The translations under genes were made by a program, and so were the position numbers. Positions 16,606-24,904 of a stretch of 64,000 bases of DNA are shown here, piece by piece (position 1 is the stretch's first letter; every line of letters begins with the position of its first letter). The stretch is from positions 124,001 through 188,000 of the forward strand of contig NZ_QLMI01000004.1 of the NCBI RefSeq assembly GCF_003259835.1. Reading direction: 5' to 3'. Origin of the DNA: Flavobacterium aquaticum (lineage in GTDB: Bacteria; Bacteroidota; Bacteroidia; Flavobacteriales; Flavobacteriaceae). Under the pieces are notes generated by a model that was not told the origin of the DNA, made no database searches, and saw only the letters and a program-made list of their open reading frames with translations.

Positions 16606-19600
16606 TTAATTATTATTCTCCCATTTTTTACGTTCGGTGATGTAGTAAATTAATGGCACAACAATCAATGTTAGTAATGTTGAAACAATGGCTCCTGCCA
16701 CTAACGAAATAGCTAATCCTTGAAAAATTGGATCAAATAAAATGATGGATGCTCCGATTACTACCGCTCCTGTGGTTAATAAAATTGGTGTAGTTCTTAC
16801 GGCTCCAGCTTCGATAATAGCTTGTTTCATTGAAATACCATCGTTCAAACGGATTTCGATAAAGTCAATCAGCAAGACCGAATTCCGAACCATAACTCCC
16901 GCTAAAGCAATCATTCCAATGAATGAAGTTGCTGTAAAGAAAGCTCCTAAAACCCAGTGACCTAATACAATTCCGACTAATGAAAGTGGAATGGCAACCA
17001 TCATCACTAAAGGTGTTTTAAAGTTTTGGAACCAACCTACAATTAACATATAGATTATAATAATTACTACTAAGAAAGCCGCTCCTAAATCACGGAACAC
17101 TTCTAAGGTAATTTGCCATTCTCCATCCCATTTTATAGTGAAATCACTTTCATCTGTTGGAGCATCCATGTACAATTCGTTTACTTTATATCCTTTTGGC
17201 AATTGCATTTTTTCTAACTTCTCATTCATTCCTAAAATCGCATACACCGGACTTTCTAATGCTCCCGCCATATCAGCTAAAACATATACCACGCGTTTTT
17301 GGTCTTTTCTGTAAATCGTATTTTGTAATGTATCTGTTGTAACTTTTACCAAATCGCTCACAGGAACCACATTACCTCGACTGCCTTTTATTTTCAAGTT
17401 TTGAATATCTTGCATCGAAGTTTTGTCTTTGTCTGCTAAGGATAGTGTGATTCCTACAGGATTATTTGAACGTTCATCATACAAGTTGGAAACTGGCATT
17501 TCTCTTAACAAATAAGTTAAATTACCTACTACTTGTTGCGGAGCAATTCCATTTAACATCGCTTTTTCTCTATCTACCTCTAATTTATATTCCACTTGAG
17601 GAGCTTCTACCATCCAATCCGTATCTACTACATCAGAAGTAATTTCTAAAATGGTTTTCACTTGATTCGCAACTTTGATTTGCTCTTCGTAATTAGGTCC
17701 GTAAACCTCAGCTACTAAAGTTGATAAAACTGGTGGTCCAGGTGGAACTTCAACAATTTTTACATTCGCCCCATATTTTTTAGCAATTTTTTGCACTTGT
17801 GGACGCACTACTTTTGCGATATCGTGACTTTGTAAATCGCGATCTTCTTTGTGTAGTAAATTTACTTGAATATCTGCCATATTGCTTCCTCCACGCATAT
17901 CGTAATGACGTACCAAACCATTAAAGGTTATCGGAGCCGAAGCACCAATATAATTTTGATAATCCACCACTTCTGGAACAGTTGAAAGGTATTGCGCAAT
18001 TTCTTTGGTAACGACTGCCGTTCTTTCTAACGTAGTTCCTTCTGGCATATCGATTACCACTTGGAACTCGTTTTTGTTATCAAAAGGCAACATTTTTACG
18101 GCTACCGATTTCGTAAAGAACATCAAAACCGAACCGATTAACAAAACACCTGTAATCAAAAACATTAGATTACGTTTTTTAGAATTGTCTAAAAGTGGTT
18201 CTTCTACTTTTTTATAAATTCGATATATCCAAGACGTTTCTAAACCTTGTTCTTCTTTGTGTTCTTGCTTATCTTTTTCATGTAATAAATGGTATCCCAA
18301 ATAAGGTGTTACAGTCAAAGCAACAAACAACGATAATATCATGGCAATCGAAGCGCCAATTGGCATCGGACTCATGTAAGGCCCCATCATTCCTGACACG
18401 AAAGCCATAGGTAAAATAGCTGCAATTACAGTAAAAGTCGCTAAAATGGTTGGGTTTCCTACTTCGTTAATCGCATAAATAGCCGCTTGTTTGAACGGCA
18501 GTCGCTTCATTTTGAAATGACGGTGCATATTTTCGGCAATAATAATACTATCATCTACAACAATTCCCACCACAAAAACCAAGGCAAAAAGCGTGATTCG
18601 ATTTAACGTATACCCTAATAAATAATAACTAAATAATGTCAAAGCAAAGGTTAACGGAACGGAGAAAAACACTACTAATCCACCTCTCCAACCCATCGCT
18701 AACATTACTAAAACGGTTACTGCAATAATAGCAACGCCTAAATGTAACAACAACTCACCTACTTTGTGCGATGCTGTTTCTCCATAGTTTCTAGAAACTT
18801 CAACGTGTACATCAGTTGGAATTACATTTTTCTTTAAAGCTTCTACTCGTTCCAGAATTTTTTCTGAAATTTTCATTGCATCAGCACCTTTAACTTTTGC
18901 AATCGAAATGGTTACGGCTGGATATTCTGAATTAAATTTTGAGAATTTTTCATTCGCTTTTCCGTATCCAAAAGAAACATAATTCTTCGGTGTTTGTGGT
19001 CCATCTTGAATGGATGCGACTTGTTTTAGATAAACAGGCATGTTGTTATTTACGCCAACCACCAAGTTTTCAACATCTTCCGAAGTGGCTAAAAATTTAC
19101 CTGTTGTAACTAAATACTCCGTATCGTTTTGTACAAAACTTCCTGATTGCGAACTTCCGTTATTGGCTTGAATCATTTGCATAATGCCTAACGCATCAAC
19201 ACCATTTTCAGCCATTTTGTCTTTGTCTAAAACTACTTTTAGCTCGCGTGTTCTACCACCAATTTCTTTCGTAATCGCAACATCTTTTACTTTTTCAACT
19301 TCCGAAGTAACTTCCTCGGCAATTTGACGCAATTGGAAATCATCATATTTTTCACTCCATAGCGTTAATCCCAACATCGGAACATCATCAATCGAACGTG
19401 TTTTTACGATGGGTTGCATTACTCCTTCTGGAAACATCGTGCGGTTTTTCATCAATTCGTCGTATAATTTCACATACGAATCTTCGCTGTTTTCACCCAC
19501 ATAAAATTGTACCACCATCATCGAATAACCATTCATCGCCATACTGTGAATGTGCTCCACTCCCTTAATGTTACTAATAATTTTCTCTAATGGTTTTACC

Positions 19601-19803
19601 ACTCTACTTTCCATCTCTGACGGACTAGCCCCAGGATACATGACCATAACATCGGCCATAGGAACATTAATTTGTGGTTCTTCTTCTCTTGGAATTAAGA
19701 ACGAACTGTATGTACCAATAATCATCAACGCTACCATCAATAAAATGGTTAGTTTTGAGTTGATGAAAAAATTGGCTATTTTACCTGATATACCTTCTTG
19801 CAT
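16606..19803 (-). CDS. RND-family efflux transporter permease (AcrB/CusA superfamily)
   Basis: Inner-membrane proton-driven pump subunit of a tripartite exporter. 1065 residues, normal for the family, with N-terminal helix (KLTILLMVALMIIGTYSSFL), periplasmic porter domain, a transmembrane cluster at about 330-530 containing FALVFVVGIVVDDSIIIAEN (the RND helix 4 with two adjacent acidic residues used in proton relay), a second porter domain and helices 7-12 (SFIGMIALAGVMVRNSVLLI). I cannot tell drug from metal specificity by eye; the methionine pairs of CusA are not obvious. It is cotranscribed with adaptor and TolC genes upstream and DUF2892 downstream, and its promoter carries the GTAAC-N4-GTTAC activator-like sites. 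Confidence 0.93.
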   Translation of the reverse strand: MQEGISGKIANFFINSKLTILLMVALMIIGTYSSFLIPREEEPQINVPMADVMVMYPGASPSEMESRVVKPLEKIISNIKGVEHIHSMAMNGYSMMVVQFYVGENSEDSYVKLYDELMKNRTMFPEGVMQPIVKTRSIDDVPMLGLTLWSEKYDDFQLRQIAEEVTSEVEKVKDVAITKEIGGRTRELKVVLDKDKMAENGVDALGIMQMIQANNGSSQSGSFVQNDTEYLVTTGKFLATSEDVENLVVGVNNNMPVYLKQVASIQDGPQTPKNYVSFGYGKANEKFSKFNSEYPAVTISIAKVKGADAMKISEKILERVEALKKNVIPTDVHVEVSRNYGETASHKVGELLLHLGVAIIAVTVLVMLAMGWRGGLVVFFSVPLTFALTLFSYYLLGYTLNRITLFALVFVVGIVVDDSIIIAENMHRHFKMKRLPFKQAAIYAINEVGNPTILATFTVIAAILPMAFVSGMMGPYMSPMPIGASIAMILSLFVALTVTPYLGYHLLHEKDKQEHKEEQGLETSWIYRIYKKVEEPLLDNSKKRNLMFLITGVLLIGSVLMFFTKSVAVKMLPFDNKNEFQVVIDMPEGTTLERTAVVTKEIAQYLSTVPEVVDYQNYIGASAPITFNGLVRHYDMRGGSNMADIQVNLLHKEDRDLQSHDIAKVVRPQVQKIAKKYGANVKIVEVPPGPPVLSTLVAEVYGPNYEEQIKVANQVKTILEITSDVVDTDWMVEAPQVEYKLEVDREKAMLNGIAPQQVVGNLTYLLREMPVSNLYDERSNNPVGITLSLADKDKTSMQDIQNLKIKGSRGNVVPVSDLVKVTTDTLQNTIYRKDQKRVVYVLADMAGALESPVYAILGMNEKLEKMQLPKGYKVNELYMDAPTDESDFTIKWDGEWQITLEVFRDLGAAFLVVIIIIYMLIVGWFQNFKTPLVMMVAIPLSLVGIVLGHWVLGAFFTATSFIGMIALAGVMVRNSVLLIDFIEIRLNDGISMKQAIIEAGAVRTTPILLTTGAVVIGASIILFDPIFQGLAISLVAGAIVSTLLTLIVVPLIYYITERKKWENNN

Positions 19804-19881
19804 GATTTTATAATTTGATGATTTGAAAATTAGATAATTTGAAAATTGATAAAATCATCTTCAAATTTTCAAATTGACTCA
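19804..19881. repeat. Intra-operon AT-rich repeat tract
   Basis: The 78-bp gap between adaptor and permease genes holds repeated words AATTTGAAAATT (two plus-orientation copies near 19821 and 19839) and their inverse (CAAATTTTCAAATTG near 19862). The arms can pair to a hairpin within the operon mRNA, which could tune adaptor-to-permease stoichiometry. Confidence 0.5.
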
Positions 19882-20964
19882 TTAATTAATTTGAACTTTA
19901 GCTCCGTTAAATAATTTTCCTTCAGCTGAAACGATATATTGTTCATCTGCTGATAATCCTGATAACACTTCTACTTGATTTCCGAATGTTTTTCCGATTC
20001 GTAACCATCTTAAAATTGCGACATTGCCGCTTCCTACAGTATAAATTCCTGTCAATTGACCTTGTTTTACTAAAGCGGTTTCTGGAACCATAACTACTGA
20101 TGATTTTACAGCTGTTGCTACTTTTTTAGCCGTTGGAAATTGCACGTTTACGAACATTCCAGATAAAATTTCTTTATCCATTTTGTCCAAAGTTACTTTC
20201 ACCAAATATTGTCCACCCGTATTTTTTGCAGACAAACTCACTTCAGAAACTTTTCCAGCGACTTCTTTATTTAATGATTTCACGTTGATTTTAACTGGCA
20301 TTCCGTTTTTTACATTGGAAATATCACTTTCCGAAACCATTGCAGTTACTTGTAATCTTGAAGCGCCTTCAATACTTACTAAAGGCATTCCTGGATTGGC
20401 CATATCGCCTTCTTTTACGAAAGTATTGGTTACCGTTCCTGAAAATGGAGCTGTAATATTTGTATACGAAAACTGCGCCATCACTTCATTACGCATTTGT
20501 TTAGCTGCTTCTAAACCTGCTTTTGCCATTTCGTAGCGTGCTGTCATATCGTCCAATTCTTTTTGCGAAGCCGATTGTTGTGCAAACAAATTCACAAAAC
20601 GATCATAATCTTTCTTAGCATTGTTATACCCTGCAGTTGCTTGTGTAATTGAAGCATCAACTTGTGCTTTTTTCGCTTGTAAATCGGTATTATTGATGCT
20701 TACTAAAAGTTGTCCAGCCGAAACATTTTGCCCCACTTTCACATTCACTTTGGTTACATATCCCATCATTCTTGTGCTTAAATTCGCACTATTCTCTGAT
20801 TCGATTTTTCCACTTGCCGTTATGTATGGATTATTAGAATTTCCAGAATTTCCAGCCACTTTTACTGGAATTGCAGTTAAATCAGCTACGTTTTCTTTTT
20901 TATCACTTCCACAAGATGTTAAGATTAGTGATGAAATGGTTAGTATTGCTAGTATCTTTTTCAT
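19882..20964 (-). CDS. RND periplasmic adaptor (membrane fusion protein), lipoprotein
   Basis: Membrane-fusion subunit that joins the RND pump to the outer-membrane channel. 360 residues with signal peptide and lipobox ILTSCGSDKK, so lipid-anchored. Order: barrel-sandwich strand (ITASGKIESENSANLSTRM), lipoyl-like segment KVNVKVGQNVSAGQLLVSIN, alpha-helical hairpin (AKKAQVDASITQATAGYNNA ... QSASQKELDDMTARYEMA), returning lipoyl half FSGTVTNTFVKEGDMANPGM, then beta-barrel and membrane-proximal domains. Starts 4 nt after the TolC gene stop, a tight operon. Confidence 0.93.
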   Translation of the reverse strand: MKKILAILTISSLILTSCGSDKKENVADLTAIPVKVAGNSGNSNNPYITASGKIESENSANLSTRMMGYVTKVNVKVGQNVSAGQLLVSINNTDLQAKKAQVDASITQATAGYNNAKKDYDRFVNLFAQQSASQKELDDMTARYEMAKAGLEAAKQMRNEVMAQFSYTNITAPFSGTVTNTFVKEGDMANPGMPLVSIEGASRLQVTAMVSESDISNVKNGMPVKINVKSLNKEVAGKVSEVSLSAKNTGGQYLVKVTLDKMDKEILSGMFVNVQFPTAKKVATAVKSSVVMVPETALVKQGQLTGIYTVGSGNVAILRWLRIGKTFGNQVEVLSGLSADEQYIVSAEGKLFNGAKVQIN

Positions 20965-20968
20965 GTTG

Positions 20969-22276
20969 TTATTTTGTTAAAAATTGTAAGTATTGTTTGG
21001 TAAAGTTATATTCGAAAATGGCTTGTAAATGCTCTAATTCTTTTTGTGCCATTTGCGTTTCAGCCATTAATAAATCGGTTGTTTTTTCTAATCCTTGTGT
21101 GAATCTATTTTGACGAATTCTAAAAGCTTCTTGCGATTGTTCAAAAGCTAATTTGGATAAATTCACTTTGTTTTCGGCATCTACCAATTGGCGATTGGTT
21201 TTACTCAATTCTAACTGGCTTTGCTTTTTGTATTGTTCGGTTTCAATTTCGGCTTTTTCAAAATCAGCTTTTGCTTTTTGAGTTTTTCCAATGGTTTTAA
21301 ATCCGTCAAAAATATTCCATGATAATTGCGCACCCACTAAATACCCTTTAGCTGAAGTTCCGAAAATATTTTGATCGTATAATTCATAACTTCCAAAAGC
21401 ATTTAATCTTGGTAAGAATCCAAATTTGGATGATTGAAACATTTTTTTGTACGCTTCAGACGATTTTTGCATTGCTTGAATATCTTTTCTGGAATCAGAA
21501 ATTGTTGTATTTATATTTTCGATTGCAATTGAATTGTCTAAAGCTTCTGCTGGTCTGTAAGTTTTTCCAGTCATATCTTCGTTCAATAAAAACGCTAAAT
21601 AATCGGATGCGTTTTGCACATTTGATTTGGCATATTGTAACTGATTTGTAATTTCATTCACACGAACTTGCACGTTTAACAAATCTGTTTTTTGCAACAT
21701 TCCGTTTTTAAAATAGTTTTCTACCATTTTTAAATTGCCTTGTGCGGTTGTATTGGCTTTTTCCAAAACGTTGACTGCTTTATAAGCCAATTGCAATTGC
21801 ATGTATGCTTTTGAAACTTCCAATTCTAAATATTCTTTAGTTCGTTCCGTTTGTAATTGAAAAGCGTCCATTTTTGCTTTAGCGGCTTGTCTTCCATACA
21901 AACCATCTAAATTAAAAAGAGGTTGCTGTACTTCGATTTTAGTTGCGAAGTTTTGCGTTTTTTCAGGATCATTCAACAACGCAGGATTAAAATCGGAAGC
22001 GGTTAAAACTTCCTGATTTAATTTCGAACCAAAAGCCATTAACGGATTCGTTGTAGAAATTCCAGTATGCGAAACATTGATATTAGGCAAAAAAAGTGCA
22101 TTTGATTGACGATAATCTGCTTTAGCCGATTGAAATGATTTTTCAGCCACTTTGATTTGTAAATTATTCTCTGTGACTTTTTGCAACAAATCATTTTTTG
22201 AAATCGTCAGCGTATCTTGTGCAAAACCAGCACCAGTTAACATTCCTAATACGATTAATAAATTGACTTTTTTCAT
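20969..22276 (-). CDS. TolC-family outer-membrane efflux channel
   Basis: Outer-membrane factor of the tripartite exporter, first gene of the operon. 435 residues, signal peptide MKKVNLLIVLGMLTGAGFA. Coiled, Ala/Gln-rich helices (FQSAKADYRQSNALFLPNIN; KAYMQLQLAYKAVNVLEKAN; SQEAFRIRQNRFTQGLEKTT) and the internal duplication characteristic of TolC are visible, with beta-barrel strands between (PRLNAFGSYELYDQN). The ATG at 22276 lies about 24 nt past the inferred start site; two GTAAC-N4-GTTAC-type operators sit upstream at 22335-22348 and 22357-22370. Confidence 0.92.
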   Translation of the reverse strand: MKKVNLLIVLGMLTGAGFAQDTLTISKNDLLQKVTENNLQIKVAEKSFQSAKADYRQSNALFLPNINVSHTGISTTNPLMAFGSKLNQEVLTASDFNPALLNDPEKTQNFATKIEVQQPLFNLDGLYGRQAAKAKMDAFQLQTERTKEYLELEVSKAYMQLQLAYKAVNVLEKANTTAQGNLKMVENYFKNGMLQKTDLLNVQVRVNEITNQLQYAKSNVQNASDYLAFLLNEDMTGKTYRPAEALDNSIAIENINTTISDSRKDIQAMQKSSEAYKKMFQSSKFGFLPRLNAFGSYELYDQNIFGTSAKGYLVGAQLSWNIFDGFKTIGKTQKAKADFEKAEIETEQYKKQSQLELSKTNRQLVDAENKVNLSKLAFEQSQEAFRIRQNRFTQGLEKTTDLLMAETQMAQKELEHLQAIFEYNFTKQYLQFLTK

Positions 22277-22304
22277 AGTATAGTTTTATTCTTATTTTAT
22301 GTCA

Positions 22305-22370
22305 CAAATGTACATTCGTAAAAAAAGGTAGTCGGTAACAAGAGTTACATAGTCTTGTGACAATTGTTAC
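22305..22370 (-). promoter_or_regulatory. Efflux operon promoter with two CRP/FNR-like operators
   Basis: On the minus strand the -7 box is TACATTTG (22312-22305). Exactly 22 nt upstream of it lies operator A, GTAAC-N4-GTTAC (22335-22348), centred about -41.5 if transcription starts near 22300. A second, slightly weaker copy B (GTAAC-N4-GTCAC on this strand, 22357-22370) is centred 22 nt, two helical turns, further up (about -63.5). No good -33 TTTG is present, as expected for an activator-dependent promoter. Confidence 0.7.
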
Positions 22371-22402
22371 AAAAAGAAAGAGCGCCTATTGAAGACGCTC
22401 TT
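22371..22402 (-). terminator. Intrinsic terminator of the candidate small RNA
   Basis: A 9-bp stem with one G-U wobble, a 7-nt loop (TTCAATA) and a 7-nt U-rich tail on the minus strand. It ends one base from operator B of the efflux promoter, so it also insulates that operon from read-through. Confidence 0.85.
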
Positions 22403-22448
22403 ACTAACCAATAAAACTAAAACAATCATCAATTTATCAATGAATTGT
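22371..22448 (-). ncRNA. Candidate small RNA of about 78 nt
   Basis: A complete transcription unit lies between the terminator of the 68-aa gene and the efflux promoter. On the minus strand operator C is followed 22 nt later by TAATTTTG (22460-22453), implying a start near 22448; about 45 nt downstream is a strong intrinsic terminator: AAGAGCGTC (22402-22394) pairs with GGCGCTCTT (22386-22378) over a 7-nt loop, then TCTTTTT. The 5' part can form a weak CAATT/AATTG hairpin. The only ORF (20 codons, beginning MIVLVLL) runs through the terminator and is not convincing. Shared activator sites with the neighbouring stress-type genes suggest a regulatory RNA of the same regulon. Confidence 0.6.
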
Positions 22449-22452
22449 TTCT

Positions 22453-22496
22453 CAAAATTATGCCTTTTCAAAAACCTAGTCAGCAACATTTGTTAC
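22453..22496 (-). promoter_or_regulatory. Small-RNA promoter with CRP/FNR-like operator C
   Basis: Operator C reads GTAACAAATGTTGC on the minus strand (22496-22483), one mismatch from GTAAC-N4-GTTAC. After exactly 22 nt comes the -7 box TAATTTTG (22460-22453). The spacing equals that of the efflux operon promoter and of the DUF6132 promoter. Confidence 0.65.
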
Positions 22497-22497
22497 A

Positions 22498-22528
22498 TAA
22501 AAAAACGCCCCGAAATAATCGAGGCGTC
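22498..22528 (-). terminator. Terminator of the 68-aa Cys-rich gene
   Basis: On the minus strand ACGCCTCGA pairs with TCGGGGCGT (one T-G wobble, 5-nt loop), followed by seven T. It separates the Cys-rich gene from the small-RNA promoter. Confidence 0.88.
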
Positions 22529-22550
22529 TTTATAAATATTGAGTATAAAA

Positions 22551-22757
22551 CTATTCAGCTTTTTTCTCAGCAGCTTTTTTAGATGAACAACATCCACCTG
22601 ATTTAGCTTCTGAACCACAAGATTTTTTGTCAGCAGTTGAACAAGATTTTTCAGTTTTAGCTGTTTCTTTTTTTGCTTTTTGTTTTGGCTCTTGAGCATT
22701 AACATTCATTGAAAACATAAAAGCAGCTACTGCCATAATTGAAACTAATTTTTTCAT
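22551..22757 (-). CDS. Exported small Lys/Cys-rich protein
   Basis: Unrecognised. 68 residues: signal peptide MKKLVSIMAVAAFMFSMNVNA, then a lysine-rich stretch (EPKQKAKKETAKTEK) and a Cys-rich end with four cysteines (SCSTADKKSCGSEAKSGGCC). The mature 47 residues look unstructured and could bind metal ions or form disulfides in the periplasm; that is inference. Its promoter has a TATATTTG box near 22818 but no GTAAC-type operator, unlike its neighbours. It ends at its own terminator. Confidence 0.75.
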   Translation of the reverse strand: MKKLVSIMAVAAFMFSMNVNAQEPKQKAKKETAKTEKSCSTADKKSCGSEAKSGGCCSSKKAAEKKAE

Positions 22758-22865
22758 TTTTTGTATTTTTAAATTGTTATTTATTTTTTTTGTTTGTATT
22801 GTACTATGACAAATATATATAATTTTAGAAATAGTACTCTTAATTTTTTATTAATTTAACAGTTA

Positions 22866-24464
22866 TTACTTTTTTATTACTTTTTGAGACACATAAAATT
22901 TGTCATCAAAAATAAAAGTTATAATCACAAATTCTGATTTGGCTGATGCTAAACTAAAATTCATACTATTTATTCCTGCACTTACATCTTCGATTTCTCC
23001 TTCTTCTGCTATTTTACCATCTAATGTCGATATTATATAATTGACTTTAGCAGAATAGGCCATATCAAATTGAATTCTAACCGTATCATTTGATGTAGGA
23101 TTAGGTGAAACCGTAAATGAAAAAGGATTTTTACCATCTATTTGAGGCGTGCTCAATAACGGATTTTTTACTAATTTTACTTCATAAACCGTTGGGTCAG
23201 CAGAAGTTAATCCGGTTTGATTATCTGTAAATGCTGAAGGAGAAGAACTTTGAATTCCTCCAAATAAATGTCCAATTACGAATTCATCCGCAGTAATATT
23301 CGATAATTGAATTACTTCATTTGAATAATGCGGTAAATTCTCATTCGGAATAAACTCAGCTCCAGCGCCTTTTAAATTTGGCATTTCAACAGGTAATTGA
23401 TATTCGAGTAAACTTCCATCTGAAAAACGAGTTGTTCTACTAATCGTTTTCACAAAAGGAACCGTATTATCTTGAATTAGATTTCCAGCTTGATAGAAAT
23501 ACTGACTCATACCCCCAAAAAACAAATTGTGCATTCTGTTATTAGTAGCATCGTACAAACAAGCCTTTCCACTGTGATAATTACTCAAATATTGATTGAA
23601 TTGCGTTTGAGGAAAATAGCCTCCTGCTTTTATATCAACTGGATATAAAAAAGGCAAATCCACTGCAATTTGAAATACGCCTGAAGAAATCGTGTATCCA
23701 AATTCTCCATTAGGAAAAATCTGAGGCAATAAATTATAATCGCGACGGTGTAAATGAACGGCATCTACAACTTCTTCATAATTGGCATAACTCAAACTCG
23801 CTCCTGAATTATCAATTGTAAATTTTCGGATAGCATTCGAATACGTTTGGGTAAAAGTTGGATTGTTCATTGGATTGTATCTTCCATCAAAACGATGACC
23901 GCCTACCAAATAAAACGTAGTACCAATTTTTGCCAATTGTCCGCCCGTAATCGCAAAAACATCATTTGATATTTGTTTGAAATAGGATGTTATTGGAGTA
24001 CCTGCAATGATAGCATTTATCAAATTAGGAACGTCAACTGAAGTCAAATTATTGAACGTTTTATGATCGGCAGCTGTTGTTGAATAAGCATATCCTCCAA
24101 TAATAAACAAAGCATCACCATCCTGATAAAAGTTCATGTTGGTCGATTGCAATTGTTCTTTAATTCCTGTTGGAAGCGAATTCACGGAAGCCGACCAAGA
24201 TTGCTGCGTTGCAATATCAACTACATACATATCCGTATTATTTTGAGCTCCTGGAAAAGCATTAAAAGGCTGACGTGCGTGTAAACCGTCTTTTCTTCCA
24301 CCAATGATTAACCATTTTCCATTATGTTGCGCAAAAGCATAAGAATGCAATCCGGGCAAACCTGAAACGGAAACCGGAGTTAACACCACATCATATTCGA
24401 AGGTGCTTTGTGCTATTGTTGACTGAAAAAAAGCCAACAAAAACACGATTAATATATTTTTCAT
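22866..24464 (-). CDS. Secreted Kelch-like protein with T9SS sorting domain
   Basis: Probable surface protein of unknown function, 532 residues with signal peptide MKNILIVFLLAFFQSTIA. Kelch-type beta-propeller blades are visible as repeated double-glycine strands: GKWLIIGGRKDGL, ALFIIGGYAYS, TFYLVGGHRFDGRYN, MHNLFFGGMSQYF. The C-terminal 85 residues (from SFTVSPNPTSNDTVRIQF to YVSQKVIKK) fit a type A T9SS sorting domain. Transcribed from a spacer with a perfect TTGTGT/ACACAA inverted repeat. No enzyme motif is seen. Confidence 0.85.
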   Translation of the reverse strand: MKNILIVFLLAFFQSTIAQSTFEYDVVLTPVSVSGLPGLHSYAFAQHNGKWLIIGGRKDGLHARQPFNAFPGAQNNTDMYVVDIATQQSWSASVNSLPTGIKEQLQSTNMNFYQDGDALFIIGGYAYSTTAADHKTFNNLTSVDVPNLINAIIAGTPITSYFKQISNDVFAITGGQLAKIGTTFYLVGGHRFDGRYNPMNNPTFTQTYSNAIRKFTIDNSGASLSYANYEEVVDAVHLHRRDYNLLPQIFPNGEFGYTISSGVFQIAVDLPFLYPVDIKAGGYFPQTQFNQYLSNYHSGKACLYDATNNRMHNLFFGGMSQYFYQAGNLIQDNTVPFVKTISRTTRFSDGSLLEYQLPVEMPNLKGAGAEFIPNENLPHYSNEVIQLSNITADEFVIGHLFGGIQSSSPSAFTDNQTGLTSADPTVYEVKLVKNPLLSTPQIDGKNPFSFTVSPNPTSNDTVRIQFDMAYSAKVNYIISTLDGKIAEEGEIEDVSAGINSMNFSLASAKSEFVIITFIFDDKFYVSQKVIKK

Positions 24465-24525
24465 TTTATTCCATTATAAGTTAAGCTTGTGTAAAAACAC
24501 AAACATAAAAATCAACTTTTTTAAG

Positions 24526-24849
24526 TTAAGAAATGGAAAACTTCGGCGGATGCCAAATGGAATGTTGGTATTTAGAAATAAAGATCTTCTCGTAGTTCGA
24601 TTGTTCTTTTTCTATTTTGAATTCTGGAAAAGTTATTTCGGGTTTAAAATCTAATTCGGCTACAAATTGAACCGGACTAAAATTCAAACTCATGATGATT
24701 TTTCCTTTCTCACAACCCGAAGATTCTGAGCATGATTTATTACAAGTTTGTTCACAATTTTCACTCGCAAGCATTTTCACTGCTCTAACTGATGGCAACG
24801 TCACCAGAAGCAATAAGTAAAAACAAAGTATGTGAACTAAAAATTTCAT
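24526..24849 (-). CDS. Small exported Cys-containing protein of the GTAAC regulon
   Basis: 107 residues of unknown function. An N-terminal signal segment (MKFLVHILCFYLLLLVTLPS) is followed by a four-Cys cluster (ENCEQTCNKSCSESSGCEKG) and a C-terminal part ending SIWHPPKFSIS. The arrangement (signal, Cys cluster, WxPP end) resembles small proteins encoded beside heavy-metal RND systems in Bacteroidota, perhaps DUF6660-like; I am not certain. The -7 box TATATTTG ends only 4-5 nt before the ATG, so the mRNA may be leaderless. Operator D lies 21 nt above that box. Confidence 0.75.
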   Translation of the reverse strand: MKFLVHILCFYLLLLVTLPSVRAVKMLASENCEQTCNKSCSESSGCEKGKIIMSLNFSPVQFVAELDFKPEITFPEFKIEKEQSNYEKIFISKYQHSIWHPPKFSIS

Positions 24850-24853
24850 TCAA

Positions 24854-24896
24854 CAAATATATACAAACTTTAAAAACATTTGGTAACATTTGTTAC
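24854..24896 (-). promoter_or_regulatory. Promoter with CRP/FNR-like operator D
   Basis: The minus strand reads GTAACAAATGTTAC (24896-24883, perfect 5-4-5 inverted repeat), 21 nt, then TATATTTG (24861-24854). The spacer is one base shorter than in the other three promoters of the set. It drives the 107-aa Cys-containing protein. Confidence 0.65.
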
Positions 24897-24904
24897 ACAA
24901 GAAA

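Noticed and set aside
22371..22433. 20-codon ORF (MIVLVLL...) within the candidate small RNA
   Set aside because: Its stop lies beyond the intrinsic terminator, so the transcript would lack it; probably not translated.
22493..22705. Minus-strand 70-codon ORF overlapping the Cys-rich gene
   Set aside because: Same strand in a different frame, no signal peptide, runs into the terminator; the 68-codon frame with signal peptide is the plausible gene.
22758..22865. Possible GTAAC operator for the 68-aa Cys-rich gene
   Set aside because: There is a TATATTTG box but no GTAAC-N4-GTTAC at the right distance.
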